Counted from the first letter of the stretch, positions 6,524 to 15,510 are shown. The stretch: 42,182 bases of DNA from Pseudomonas syringae (GCF_000737245.1 NZ_JPQU01000049.1:1-42182), one strand, 5' to 3'. The notes: generated from the letters alone by a model not told the origin. Translations and numbers: made by a program.

Positions 6524-8638
6524 CTACTTCTTTGCCACTGTCGCATTGAGACCCAGATAGTCGATCAAAATCCGACCGGTTTCCGACAGGTAGGCGTCGT
6601 CTTCCGGCTTGGTCTTATCGTCATCCATCGGCAACGCATCTTCGTCTTCTTTCTTCAGCTCTTTGAGCGGCTCTTCACCTTTGGCCTTGCGGCGGGTGTT
6701 TTCCAGAACCAATTGCTGGCCTTCAATCGAAGCGTGTTCTGCACGACGATCCGCTTCGTTGAGGCTGACGGTTTTTTCCGCCATCAGCTTCTTGGCCAAG
6801 GCCAGACGCTGTTCGACAAAGACGAACTCGGCATCTTTCGCTGAACGAGCTTCGTGACGTGATTGCAGTTGCGCCAGGAAAGGCTTGAACGGGTCGACAG
6901 CCGGTTTGATCGCCGGTTTGATGCTGTCCCACGGCATAGCCTCAGGCAGCGCGCTCTCGCCGATTTCCTTGGTGTCGATGATCGACGGATAGCTGATATC
7001 CGGTACCACGCCCTGGTGCTGGGTGCTCTGCCCGGACACCCGGTAGAACTTGGCCAGCGTCAGTTTCAGTTCGCCATGGTTCAGCGGCTGGATGGTCTGT
7101 ACGGTGCCTTTACCGAAGGTCTGGCCGCCGATGATCAACGCGCGGTGATAATCCTGCATGGCGCCGGCGAAAATTTCCGAAGCCGAGGCAGATAGACGGT
7201 TGACCAGCAACGCCATCGGGCCTTTGTAGAACGCCCCGGTGTTTTCGTCTTCCAGTACATCAACCTTACCGTCGGCATTACGCACCAGTACGGTCGGACC
7301 TTTATCGATGAACAGGCTGGTCAGCTCGGTGGCTTCCTGCAAAGAACCGCCGCCGTTGTTACGCAAATCCAGTACCACGCCATCGACCTTCTCGGCCTGC
7401 AGTTCGGTCAGCAGTTTCTTCACGTCGCGAGTGGTGCTCTTGTACTGCGGATCGCCGGCACGGTAAGCCTTGAAGTCCAGATAGAACGCCGGAATGTCGA
7501 TCACGCCGAGCTTGTAGTCGCGGCCATCCTGTTTCAGATGCAGGATAGATTTCTTCGCAGCCTGCTCTTCAAGCTTCACCGCTTCGCGAGTGATAGCGAC
7601 GATTTTGGTGGTCTGATCGTTAGGCGCGTTGCTGGCTGGAATCACTTCCAGGCGCACCACCGAGCCTTTCGGACCGCGAATCAGTTTGACGACTTCATCC
7701 AGACGCCAGCCGATCACGTCGACCATCTCTTTATCGCCCTGGGCAACGCCGACGATCTTGTCAGCCGGTGCAACCTGTTTGGTCTTGGCCGCAGGACCCG
7801 CCGGCACCAGCCGCACGATCTTCACGTTGTCGTTGTCGCTCTGCAACACGGCCCCGATGCCTTCCAGCGACAGGCTCATGTTGATGTCGAAGTTTTCCGC
7901 GCTGTCAGGTGACAGGTAGTTGGTGTGCGGATCGTAGGACATGGCAAACGTGTTGATGTACGCCTGGAAGATGTCTTCGGCACGGGTCTGGTTCAGACGC
8001 GCCAATTGATTCTTGTAGCGCTTGGTCAGGGTTTCCTGAATCTTGGCCGGGTCTTTGCCGGCTATTTTCAGACGCAGTACTTCATCTTTAACGCGCTTGC
8101 GCCACAAGTCGTCCAGTTCGGCTTCATTCTTCGGCCAGGCGGCGTCCTTGCGATCCACCAGCAGGCTTTCCTTGCCGGTGAAATCAATCTTGTCGACGCC
8201 TTTGTTCAACTCTGCCAAAGCAAAATCCAGACGCGACTTTATGCGGTCCAGATAGCGCTTGTAGATGGTGAAGCCAGGGTTCAGGTCGCCGCTTTTCAGG
8301 AAATCGTCAAACTGAGTGCGCCACTTGTCGAACTCGGTAATGTCGCTGGCCAGAAAGTAGCTGCGCGCCGGGTCAAGAAGTTTGAGATAGCTTTCGTAGA
8401 TGATGATCGAACGCTTGTCGTCCAGCGGCGGCTTGCTGTAATGATGCCGCTTGAGCAGTTCGACCACATTCAGGCTGGCGATCACTTCGTCGCGGTCTGG
8501 CTGGAGGTTATCCCAGCTGTTGGCAGCGAAAGAGCTGGCGGACATCGGCAGAATGCTGAGACCCACGACCAGCGCCAGAGCGGTGCTGGGAAAGAAATGC
8601 TTCATGCTGATTCGACGCGGGGACAATTGATAACGCAT
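6524..8638 (-). CDS. prc: Tail-specific protease Prc/Tsp (S41A)
   Basis: A 704-residue periplasmic carboxy-terminal processing protease that degrades proteins with exposed nonpolar or SsrA-like C-termini and trims envelope proteins. The signal peptide (FFPSTALALVVGLSILPMSASSFA) is followed by an N-terminal helical domain, a PDZ domain at about 270-350 (SLEGIGAVLQ..., VVKLIRGPKGS), the S41 catalytic core with the Ser/Lys dyad (S485 in SASASEI, K510 in TFGKG), and a long charged C-terminal DUF3340-like domain. The start MRYQLSPRR at 8638 is family-like; an internal ATG at 8605 also leaves a complete signal peptide. It is divergent from the quinone oxidoreductase across about 110 bases. Confidence 0.95.
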   Translation of the reverse strand: MRYQLSPRRISMKHFFPSTALALVVGLSILPMSASSFAANSWDNLQPDRDEVIASLNVVELLKRHHYSKPPLDDKRSIIIYESYLKLLDPARSYFLASDITEFDKWRTQFDDFLKSGDLNPGFTIYKRYLDRIKSRLDFALAELNKGVDKIDFTGKESLLVDRKDAAWPKNEAELDDLWRKRVKDEVLRLKIAGKDPAKIQETLTKRYKNQLARLNQTRAEDIFQAYINTFAMSYDPHTNYLSPDSAENFDINMSLSLEGIGAVLQSDNDNVKIVRLVPAGPAAKTKQVAPADKIVGVAQGDKEMVDVIGWRLDEVVKLIRGPKGSVVRLEVIPASNAPNDQTTKIVAITREAVKLEEQAAKKSILHLKQDGRDYKLGVIDIPAFYLDFKAYRAGDPQYKSTTRDVKKLLTELQAEKVDGVVLDLRNNGGGSLQEATELTSLFIDKGPTVLVRNADGKVDVLEDENTGAFYKGPMALLVNRLSASASEIFAGAMQDYHRALIIGGQTFGKGTVQTIQPLNHGELKLTLAKFYRVSGQSTQHQGVVPDISYPSIIDTKEIGESALPEAMPWDSIKPAIKPAVDPFKPFLAQLQSRHEARSAKDAEFVFVEQRLALAKKLMAEKTVSLNEADRRAEHASIEGQQLVLENTRRKAKGEEPLKELKKEDEDALPMDDDKTKPEDDAYLSETGRILIDYLGLNATVAKK

Positions 8639-8748
8639 ATTAGGCCGTCTTTGGAAGTCGCCGGTCCCGTCGGATCCGGTCGCATAATGCAAGAAAGCCC
8701 GTGCTGTTTCAGCATTCGGGCCCAGTCCAGACTCACTATGGAGGCACT

Positions 8749-9711
8749 GTGAAGGCATTGCAAGGCGTTGAAGGTCAAGTGGAATGGGTCGAGGAGCCGA
8801 GTCCGGCACTCGATGTGGGGCAAGTTCGCATCAAAGTTGCGGCCGCAGGTCTGAATCGCGCCGATTTGTTGCAACAAGCAGGGCTTTATCCGCCCCCACC
8901 GGGAGCCAGTGAAATCCTCGGCATGGAATGTTCGGGTGTGATCGCCGAGGTCGGGCCGGGCTCGTCCTGGCAAGTGGGCGACAGGGTTTGTGCCCTGCTG
9001 GCGGGCGGGGCGATGGCCGAAGAGGCGGTAGTCGACGGGCGACATGTGTTGCCAGTCCCCGAGGGGCTGACCTTGGCCGAGGCCGCGGCGCTGCCGGAAG
9101 TCTATGCCACCGCCTGGCTGAATCTGTTTCAGCTGGCCAGGCTTGAGCCCGGCGAAAAGGTTTTGCTGCACGCCGGAGCAAGTGGAGTTGGTTCAGCTGG
9201 CATTCAGCTTTGCAAGGCGTTCGGCAACCCAGTATGGGTCAGCGTCGGCTCGGCGGATCGTCTTCAGTACTGCATCGAGCTGGGTGCCCAAGGTGGTGTG
9301 GTACGCAATGAAAGCCTGGAGAGCCTGAAGGATTTCGCGCCGTTTGACGTGATACTCGACCCCGTGGGCGCCAACTATGCCGAACTGAACGTCAAGCTGC
9401 TGGGTGTCGACGGCCGCTGGGTGTTAATCGGCCTGATGGGGGGCCGCGAGGCAAAACTGGACATGGCGCAGATCCTCGGCAAACGCATTCATTTGCTGGG
9501 CTCAACCCTGCGCAGCCGTGACGACACCTTCAAGGCTGACCTGATGCATGACCTGGGGCAGCACGTCTGGCCGCTGTTCACCGAAGGCCGCCTCAAACCC
9601 CAACTGGCCCGCAGCTACCCGATCAAGGACGCCGCAGCGGCTTATGCCGAACTGGCGGGCAACAAGGTCAATGGCAAGCTGGTGCTGGTGATTGATGAGA
9701 GTCTGGTGTGA
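8749..9711 (+). CDS. NAD(P)H-quinone oxidoreductase (zeta-crystallin-like MDR)
   Basis: A 320-residue cytoplasmic medium-chain reductase. The GTG start at 8749 is chosen because GGAGG lies six bases upstream and the family begins at KALQG. There is a GroES-like substrate domain at about 1-125 and a Rossmann domain with AGASGVGSAGIQL at about 145-155. The structural-zinc cysteines of alcohol dehydrogenases are absent, as in the quinone oxidoreductase / TIGR02824 (PIG3-like) group, which reduces quinones with NADPH. It stands alone, with a REPIN behind it. Confidence 0.9.
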   Translation: MKALQGVEGQVEWVEEPSPALDVGQVRIKVAAAGLNRADLLQQAGLYPPPPGASEILGMECSGVIAEVGPGSSWQVGDRVCALLAGGAMAEEAVVDGRHVLPVPEGLTLAEAAALPEVYATAWLNLFQLARLEPGEKVLLHAGASGVGSAGIQLCKAFGNPVWVSVGSADRLQYCIELGAQGGVVRNESLESLKDFAPFDVILDPVGANYAELNVKLLGVDGRWVLIGLMGGREAKLDMAQILGKRIHLLGSTLRSRDDTFKADLMHDLGQHVWPLFTEGRLKPQLARSYPIKDAAAAYAELAGNKVNGKLVLVIDESLV

Positions 9712-9718
9712 CTTGACT

Positions 9719-9810
9719 CTGTTGGAGCGAGGCTTGCCCGCGAAGAACGATAACGAGGTGTGCCTGTTTCACCGCGTTGACTGATTCGCGGGCAAGCCTC
9801 GCTCCAACAG
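9719..9810. repeat. REPIN (GTTGGAGCGAGGCTTGCCCGCGAAG type)
   Basis: Perfect inverted arms lie between converging genes. This is the intact reference for the disrupted element at 168-269. Confidence 0.9.
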
Positions 9811-9820
9811 GTGCGCAATT

Positions 9821-10474
9821 CTACTTCCAGCTATGAACCGGCCAGCCCGCCTTCCGGGCATGCTCCAGCAAGATCGGATCCGGGTTGACGGCGTGGGGAT
9901 AATCAACCTTCAGCAGTAGCGGCAGGTCATTGCGTGAATCCGAATAGAAACTCGCACCTTCCAGGTTCTCGCCTTCGGCGTCCAGCCACTCCATCAGCCG
10001 GGTGATCTTGCCTTCGCGATAGGTCAGGGTGCCGACGGTCTGGCCGTTGTAAACGCCGTGAGCCACATCCAGGTCGATGGCCAGCACTTCATCCACACCG
10101 ATGCGCTCGGCAATCGGTTTCACCAGGTGAATGCCCGAGGCGGAAATCACCAGGATTCTGTCGCCCGCTGCGCGGTGTTCGGCGATGCACTTGGTGGCGT
10201 CGCTGAAAATGATTGGTTCGATGAAATCTTCTACCCAAGGGCCGACCAGGTGATCGACTTCTTCCGGGGTACGGCCCAGCATCGGCTCCAGACTGAAGGC
10301 CATGTAGTCCTCCATCGCCAGCTTGCCCTCGCTGTAGGCCTGCATCAGTTCGTGGTCACGTTTGACGAATGACTCGGGATCAACCCAGCCAAGCCTGCCC
10401 ATCTGCTCGCTCCAGAGACTGGCGCAGTCGCCGGCGATCAGGGTTTCGTCCAGGTCAAAAATTGCTAAAGCCAT
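9821..10474 (-). CDS. HAD-superfamily (IB, SerB-like) phosphatase
   Basis: A 217-residue cytoplasmic phosphomonoesterase. The HAD signatures are in place: nucleophile and acid in FDLDET (D7, D9), motif II ISAS near 110, a Lys in the GKITRL segment, and motif III YSDSRNDLPLL near 180. The four-helix cap between motifs I and II is of the phosphoserine-phosphatase kind. AGAGGAC precedes the start. It reads in the same direction as the ABC operon upstream but is separated by 136 bases and a REPIN, so co-transcription is uncertain. The physiological substrate is unknown; the context suggests it could finish the breakdown of a phosphoester brought in by the importer. Confidence 0.85.
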   Translation of the reverse strand: MALAIFDLDETLIAGDCASLWSEQMGRLGWVDPESFVKRDHELMQAYSEGKLAMEDYMAFSLEPMLGRTPEEVDHLVGPWVEDFIEPIIFSDATKCIAEHRAAGDRILVISASGIHLVKPIAERIGVDEVLAIDLDVAHGVYNGQTVGTLTYREGKITRLMEWLDAEGENLEGASFYSDSRNDLPLLLKVDYPHAVNPDPILLEHARKAGWPVHSWK

Positions 10475-10510
10475 TGAAAATCTGTCCTCTGAATGGGTGC
10501 AGGTTATGCC

Positions 10511-10596
10511 GTAGGAGCGCGCTTACCCGCGATTGCGGAGGGTCATTGAAAAATGTGTATCTGACACACCGCAATCGCGGGCAAGCGCGCTCCTAC
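10511..10596. repeat. REPIN (GTAGGAGCGCGCTT type)
   Basis: Inverted REP units sit between the HAD gene and the ABC ATPase gene. One arm has TACCC where the other has the TGCCC equivalent. Confidence 0.88.
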
Positions 10597-10610
10597 CTCG
10601 ATCTGCGCTA

Positions 10611-11600
10611 CTAGACCACTTCACACAACGCCGAATCATCAATCCTCAACGACACCCGCCGTCCATGGGCCAGCAAATCGTCCGCCGAGCGGTTGAGTAC
10701 GTCCACCACCAGTTCTACGCCACGGGCTTCAACCCGGTAGCGGATCACGTTGCCCAGCAGGCTGTGGCTGCGAATCTCGCCTTCCAGGGAACCGGTCAGG
10801 CTCAATTGGATGGCTTCCGGACGAATCGCGATGCGGCTGGTGATCGGCCGTTGCATCAGGCGGCTGGCGTCATCGGCTTCCAGCAGGTTGTAGTTGCCAA
10901 TGAAGCCGGCAGCGAAGGCATCGATGGGCGCAGTGTAAAGGGTTTCGGCGTCGCCGCTCTGCACGATACGACCCTGATTCATCAGGAAGATGCGATCGGA
11001 CATGGTCAGCGCCTCTTCCTGATCGTGGGTGACGAAGATCGTGGTCAGGCCCAGCTCGCGTTGAATCGCCCGGATCTGCTCACGCAAGTGCTTGCGGATT
11101 CGCGCGTCCAGCGCCGACAGAGGTTCGTCCAGCAACAACAGGCGCGGACGGGTCACCAATGAGCGTGCCAGGGCTACTCGCTGGCATTGGCCGCCGGACA
11201 TCTGGTGCGGATAGCGGCTGGCGAAGTCAGTCAGCTCCACCAGCTTCAGCACTTCGGCCACCCGTTTGTGGGTGTCATCGGCATTGACCTTCTGCATGCG
11301 CAGGCCGAAGGCGACGTTCTGTTCCACGGTCATGTTGGGGAACAGCGCGTAGCTTTGGAACACCATGCCGATGTTGCGCTTCTGCGGAGTCACCGGCACC
11401 AAATCCACGCCATCGAGCAGAATGTGCCCGCTGTTGACCGAAGTCAGACCGGCAATGCAGCGCAGCAGGGTCGATTTGCCACAGCCGGACGGGCCGAGCA
11501 GGGTGACGAACTCACCCCGTTCGATGGTGCAGTTGATGTCACTGAACACTGCCGTGCTGCCGTAGTTTTTTTGCAGATTTTCAACACTGACAAAACTCAT
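10611..11600 (-). CDS. ABC transporter ATP-binding protein (PotA/FbpC-like)
   Basis: A 329-residue ATPase that would energise import by the two permeases encoded upstream. It has Walker A GPSGCGKST (36-44), a Q-loop (VFQSYALFP), signature MSGGQCQRVALARSL, Walker B LLLLDEPLSALD, a switch His in VTHDQEEALTMSD and a C-terminal TOBE-like domain from about 240 that is typical of importers of iron, polyamine or phosphonate type. The start lies one base beyond the stop of the preceding permease gene. It is the last gene of the tight operon. Confidence 0.93.
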   Translation of the reverse strand: MSFVSVENLQKNYGSTAVFSDINCTIERGEFVTLLGPSGCGKSTLLRCIAGLTSVNSGHILLDGVDLVPVTPQKRNIGMVFQSYALFPNMTVEQNVAFGLRMQKVNADDTHKRVAEVLKLVELTDFASRYPHQMSGGQCQRVALARSLVTRPRLLLLDEPLSALDARIRKHLREQIRAIQRELGLTTIFVTHDQEEALTMSDRIFLMNQGRIVQSGDAETLYTAPIDAFAAGFIGNYNLLEADDASRLMQRPITSRIAIRPEAIQLSLTGSLEGEIRSHSLLGNVIRYRVEARGVELVVDVLNRSADDLLAHGRRVSLRIDDSALCEVV

Positions 11601-11601
11601 A

Positions 11602-12399
11602 TCAGTCTTTGTCCTTATTCAGGCGATTGGCGGCCAGGGTCAGCAGCAACACGAAGAGGAAGTAAGAGATCACCAGCGCACTGTTGAAGTGGCCACTGCT
11701 GTTACGCATGTTGTTCAGGTACACCTGCAAGGTTTCATAGCGGGTGCCGACCAGCAGGTTGGCGAATACGAACTCGCCGAACAGGAAGGAAAACGACAGC
11801 AGCAACGCGACCATCAGCCCTTTGCGCAAGTTGGGCAGCACCACCAGAAATGCCGCCTGCCAAGTGCTGGCGCCGAGCAGTTGGGCGGCGTCCATGAGGT
11901 CGGTCAGGTTGATGGCTTGCAGGTTGTTGCTGATCGCCCGGTACATGAACGGCAGTGCCACGGTGAAGTAGCAACCGATCAGGATCCATGGTGTACCCAC
12001 CATCGCGAACGGCCCGGAACCATACAGCTGCAACAGGCCCACGGACGACGCCACCGGCGGCACGGCGAAGGGCAGCAGGATGAGGATGTTCATCAGCCCG
12101 TCGAGCCGCGGGAAGTGGTAATGCACCACAAACAGCAGCGGCAGAATCAGCACCACCGACAGAATCAGCGCGCCGACACAGACCAGCAGCGATTGACCAA
12201 AGGCAGCGAGAAAGCGCGGGTCGCTCCACAGCGCGATGTACCACTTGAAGGTCAGGCCGCTGGGCAGAATGCTGGCTGACCAACTGGTGGCCAGCGAATA
12301 GAGCATCGTCCCGGCCAACGGCAGCAGCAGAATGAAGAACAATAGATAGACGATAGTCCGGTGATAAAACCGGGCAGGGCCTCTTTCAACGCGAGACAT
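11602..12399 (-). CDS. ABC transporter permease, second subunit
   Basis: A 265-residue inner-membrane permease with about six hydrophobic segments and a binding-protein-dependent transport EAA-like loop (DLMDAAQLLGASTWQAAFLVVLPNLRKGL). GAGGAGC precedes the ATG, which lies inside the end of the first permease gene (14-base overlap). It pairs with the first permease to form the channel. Confidence 0.92.
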   Translation of the reverse strand: MSRVERGPARFYHRTIVYLLFFILLLPLAGTMLYSLATSWSASILPSGLTFKWYIALWSDPRFLAAFGQSLLVCVGALILSVVLILPLLFVVHYHFPRLDGLMNILILLPFAVPPVASSVGLLQLYGSGPFAMVGTPWILIGCYFTVALPFMYRAISNNLQAINLTDLMDAAQLLGASTWQAAFLVVLPNLRKGLMVALLLSFSFLFGEFVFANLLVGTRYETLQVYLNNMRNSSGHFNSALVISYFLFVLLLTLAANRLNKDKD

Positions 12400-13225
12400 G
12401 GTAGCTCCTCTTCAGCAACCACTGATGAACGACAGTCACCAGCGTCATCAAGCCAACCAGAATGATCGCCAGTGCGCTGGCCATGTTCGGATCCAGGCTG
12501 ATATCGCCAGCAACCATGGCTGCAATACGGATAGGCAGCACGTTGAAGTTGCCGGTGGTCAGGGCATACACCGTGGCATAGGCGCCCAAGGCGTTGGCCA
12601 GCAGAATCACGAAGGTACCGAGCAGGGCGGGGGTCAGCACCGGCAAGCCGATGTGCCGCCAGAACTGGAAGCTGCTCGCCCCGAGCAGTGACGCCGATTC
12701 GCGCCAGTCTTCACGCAAGGCGTCGAAGGCCGGATAAAGCAGCAGCACGCCCAACGGGATCTGGAAGTAGGTGTAGAGGATGATCAGCCCGGTTTTCGAA
12801 TACAGGTTGAAGTCTTCGATGATCCCGGCCTGTTTGAGCATCAGGGTCACGGCGCCGTTGAAGCCCAGCAGGATGATGAAGGCGAACGCCAGCGGCACTC
12901 CGGAAAAGTTGCTGGTCATGTTGGCGAAGGAATTGACGAAATCCCGCAGTCGCGAATCCACGTTGCGCAGGGAATAACTGCCCAGCACGGCGATGATGAT
13001 GCCGAACAGACTCGACCAGAAACTGATCTCCAGGCTGAACTGCATTGCCTGGCGATAGAACCGCGAGCTGAACGCGTTAATGAAGTTTTCGATGCCCCAA
13101 CCCGCTTCCGAATGCAGGCTGTTGATCGCCACCCAGCCCAGCGGGGCAATCTGGAACACGAAGAAAAACAGCGCAAAGGGTAGCAGGCACAGCAGGCTCA
13201 GCCATTTGCCTCGATTGTTGGTCAC
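12386..13225 (-). CDS. ABC transporter permease, first subunit
   Basis: A 279-residue inner-membrane permease, with hydrophobic segments from residue 10 on and an EAA loop (DALREDWRESASLLGASSFQFWRHIGLPVL). I prefer the GTG start at 13225: GGGAG lies eight bases upstream, and the GTGA overlaps the stop codon of the phosphodiesterase-like gene, giving translational coupling. An ATG at 13243 would add six residues. Its family matches permeases for iron, thiamine, spermidine or phosphonate importers. Confidence 0.9.
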   Translation of the reverse strand: MTNNRGKWLSLLCLLPFALFFFVFQIAPLGWVAINSLHSEAGWGIENFINAFSSRFYRQAMQFSLEISFWSSLFGIIIAVLGSYSLRNVDSRLRDFVNSFANMTSNFSGVPLAFAFIILLGFNGAVTLMLKQAGIIEDFNLYSKTGLIILYTYFQIPLGVLLLYPAFDALREDWRESASLLGASSFQFWRHIGLPVLTPALLGTFVILLANALGAYATVYALTTGNFNVLPIRIAAMVAGDISLDPNMASALAIILVGLMTLVTVVHQWLLKRSYHVSR

Positions 13226-14028
13226 TTGAGAATCTCCCGACATACCGGTTTGTCGTGGGGCACGCCGAGCAGTTCGCAGACAATGCCGCACAGCTCGGTT
13301 TGCTTGGGCGCGGCGTTAAGGTCCAGGCTGAATGCATCGCCGAGTACAAACAGCGGCACTTCTCGCTCCTCGGGCAGCAGGCCATTGTGCGAGCGGTCAT
13401 TGTTCATGCCGTGGTCGGCGGTCACCAGCACCTGATAACCGGCGTCGAGCCAGCCTTGCAGGTAATCGGCGAGGATGATGTCGGCGCTGCGCGCGCTATT
13501 GCGGTATTGCGGGCTGTCGAGGCCGTGCTTGTGTCCGGCATCGTCAATGTTCATGGGGTGGATCAACAGCAGGTTGGGAGCGTGTTTGACCCGCAGGCTT
13601 TCTGCATCGGCAAACAGGTGTGAATCAGGGTAATGGTCGGCGTAATAAAAGTGCCCGTGCTGAATCGGCAGCTCTAGGTCATCTGTGTGGCGATCACGAG
13701 CGGCCTCGAACGGTGTGCGGTTGTACAGCTCGCTGACCCAGTGATAGGCCGCCGCAGCGGTGGTCAGTCCGGCATCGGTGGCGTAGTGGAACATGCTGCG
13801 TTGGCTGGACAGGCGTGAGACCTGGTTATGCACAATGCCGCTTTCGATGGGCGGCACCCCGGTCAGAATGCATTCGTACAACGGCCGGGAAAGGGCCGGT
13901 AGTTCGCACTGCAATTTGTAGAGCGCGGCACGGCCTGCCTCGCTATAAGCCTGAAGGTGGCCCATGGCATGCCGGGCGACTTCGAAGTTGAGGCCGTCGA
14001 GCACCACGAGAATGACGTTGTGTTTCAT
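13222..14028 (-). CDS. Alkaline-phosphatase-superfamily hydrolase inside the ABC operon
   Basis: A 268-residue enzyme of the nucleotide-pyrophosphatase/phosphodiesterase branch. It has a metal Asp in ILVVLDGLN (residues 5-13), a probable Ser nucleophile in ALSRPLYECILTG, metal-binding NIDDAGHKHG and TADHGMN. There is no signal peptide, so it should act in the cytoplasm on something already imported. It is well short of the roughly 400 residues I recall for phosphonoacetate hydrolase PhnA. Placement between the binding protein and the permeases, with a start/stop overlap to the permease, shows that it belongs functionally to the importer. Substrate unknown; a phosphodiester or a phosphonate derivative is the reasonable inference. 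Confidence 0.85.
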   Translation of the reverse strand: MKHNVILVVLDGLNFEVARHAMGHLQAYSEAGRAALYKLQCELPALSRPLYECILTGVPPIESGIVHNQVSRLSSQRSMFHYATDAGLTTAAAAYHWVSELYNRTPFEAARDRHTDDLELPIQHGHFYYADHYPDSHLFADAESLRVKHAPNLLLIHPMNIDDAGHKHGLDSPQYRNSARSADIILADYLQGWLDAGYQVLVTADHGMNNDRSHNGLLPEEREVPLFVLGDAFSLDLNAAPKQTELCGIVCELLGVPHDKPVCREILK

Positions 14029-14070
14029 GAGCCAGTCGCTCCGACGGGATTCGATACGGGGAGGGCGATA

Positions 14071-14093
14071 AAAATGGCCTCATCCTTGAGGCC
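14071..14093 (-). terminator. Intra-operon hairpin after the binding-protein gene
   Basis: Read leftward, GGCCTCA-AGGA-TGAGGCC is followed by ATTTTTATC, 10 bases after the stop of the binding-protein gene. It resembles a weak terminator or mRNA-stabilising hairpin that would keep the binding protein in excess over the membrane subunits. Confidence 0.6.
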
Positions 14094-14102
14094 GGTAGCG
14101 CG

Positions 14103-15173
14103 TTACTGGTTCATTTCGATGATGACTTGCTCGTTCCACATCTGCGGCAGTTTCTTGGAAGTGGCTTCCCATGCCGCTGCATCTTTGATCGGGGTCACGC
14201 CTTTGTACTGCTCGTTAGGCAGCAGCTTGGCCTGAACTTCAGGTGGCAGCTTGATGTGCTCGGCGCGGATCGGACGTGCATTGCCTTTTGCCAGGTTGAT
14301 CTGGCCCGCGTCGCTGAAGATGTATTCACGAGCCAGTTTGGCGGCGTTCGGATTCTTCGCGTATTTGTTGATGATCGTGGTGTAACCGGAAATCACTGAG
14401 CCGTCAGACGGGATCAGCACCACGTAGTCATCCGGGTTGGTCATCTTGGCTTTGTAGCTCAGGCCGTTGAAATCCCAGACCACGCCGACTTCGACTTCGC
14501 CTTTTTCCATGCTCTGGATGTTCGGATTGTTCAGGGCCAGACGTTTCTGCTTGGCCAGTTCGGTGAACAGTTGCAGGCCAGGTGCGATGTTTTTCTCGTC
14601 GCCTTTCATGGCAATTGCAGCGGCCAGGACACCGTTGGCAGCCTGGGCGGCGGTGCTGACGTCGCCGATGGTGACTTTATATTTGCCATCTTTCAGGTCT
14701 GACCACTTGGTCGGCACTTCAGAGCCGTGCAGCAGCTTCTTGTTGACCACAAATGCGATGGTACCGGTGTAGGCCAGCGCCCAGTGACCGTCTTTGTCCT
14801 TGGCCCAGTCCGGAACCTGGTCCCAGGTGCTTGGCTTGTAAGGCTGGGTCACGCCCTTGGTCGCGGCGATAGGACCGAAGGCTGCACCCACGTCGCCGAT
14901 GTCGGCGCTGGCGTTATCTTTTTCCGCATCGAACTTGGCGATTTCCTGGGCCGAGCTCATGTCGGTGTCCATGTGCTTGAGACCGTATTTGGTCTGCAGA
15001 TCCGACCAAGTGTCCTTCCAGTTTGCCCAGTCGTCCGGCATGCCAACGCTATTTACCGCGCCTTCAGTCTTGGCTGCGGCTTCGAGGGTTTTCAGGTCGA
15101 CGTCCGCGGCCATGACCGAGGTGCTCAGAGCAATGGCGGAACCGAGGAGTGATGCCAGCAAAAGGTGTTTCAT
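14103..15173 (-). CDS. ABC transporter periplasmic substrate-binding protein
   Basis: A 356-residue secreted protein. The signal peptide (MKHLLLASLLGSAIALSTSVMA) precedes a type-2 periplasmic binding fold of the iron/thiamine/phosphonate-importer (SBP_bac_6-like) sort. Landmarks are VGMPDDWANW, SADIGDVGAAFG, VPTKWSDLKDGKYKVTIGD and IFSDAGQINLAKGNARPIR. The start at 15173 has AAGGAGC upstream. It is the first gene of the operon, with a candidate Pho box and a GntR-type operator in front. The ligand cannot be assigned from sequence alone. Confidence 0.92.
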   Translation of the reverse strand: MKHLLLASLLGSAIALSTSVMAADVDLKTLEAAAKTEGAVNSVGMPDDWANWKDTWSDLQTKYGLKHMDTDMSSAQEIAKFDAEKDNASADIGDVGAAFGPIAATKGVTQPYKPSTWDQVPDWAKDKDGHWALAYTGTIAFVVNKKLLHGSEVPTKWSDLKDGKYKVTIGDVSTAAQAANGVLAAAIAMKGDEKNIAPGLQLFTELAKQKRLALNNPNIQSMEKGEVEVGVVWDFNGLSYKAKMTNPDDYVVLIPSDGSVISGYTTIINKYAKNPNAAKLAREYIFSDAGQINLAKGNARPIRAEHIKLPPEVQAKLLPNEQYKGVTPIKDAAAWEATSKKLPQMWNEQVIIEMNQ

Positions 15174-15232
15174 TCGAAGCTCCTTGTGCACTTCTTGAAA
15201 TATTTTTGAAGAAGTGATCGTTGCGGGTGGGT

Positions 15233-15244
15233 TGGTCTAGGTCA
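15233..15244. promoter_or_regulatory. GntR/UTRA-type operator half-palindrome 1
   Basis: TGGTCTAGGTCA matches 10 of 12 positions of TGGTCTAGACCA, the core bound by DasR/NagR-type GntR-HutC regulators. It lies about 60 bases upstream of the binding-protein start. A further half-site (TAGACCAA) is at 15347-15354. Confidence 0.5.
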
Positions 15245-15274
15245 GCAATACCTGAGCCAAGTTAAGCTTTTTCG

Positions 15275-15292
15275 ATGACATTTTTATGTTGG
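15275..15292 (-). promoter_or_regulatory. Candidate Pho box, leftward
   Basis: Read on the minus strand this is CCAACAT-AAAA-ATGTCAT. The second half matches 6/7 and the first 4/7 of CTGTCAT, with the expected A-rich four-base spacer. It lies about 100 bases upstream of the binding-protein start and in the right orientation. Confidence 0.4.
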
Positions 15293-15423
15293 GATGGCCT
15301 CTGCAGCGCGTTCGCCGCACATATCAGGGTCAACGCGAGATAAGCGTAGACCAAGATCAAAGCATTGATCTGAAAGGGCTTGAGATGATTTTCAGGTCCG
15401 ATTGGCATGGTTTGTGATGGGTC

Positions 15424-15441
15424 ATGTCATGCGTCAGTCAT
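15424..15441 (+). promoter_or_regulatory. Candidate Pho box, rightward
   Basis: ATGTCAT-GCGT-CAGTCAT: each half matches 6/7 of the PhoB half-site CTGTCAT with the correct 11-base period. The spacer is not A/T-rich. It is 95 bases upstream of the regulator start. Confidence 0.45.
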
Positions 15442-15510
15442 CTACGCTACGTAGGCTGTTGCTGCACCCCAAGCGATGCGATGAGAACAACTGGTGCCCT
15501 GTTTTGGCGC

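Noticed and set aside
9821..10474. The HAD gene as phosphonoacetaldehyde hydrolase (PhnX)
   Set aside because: Its motifs and cap fit the SerB-like IB class, so the phosphonate context alone does not justify the name.
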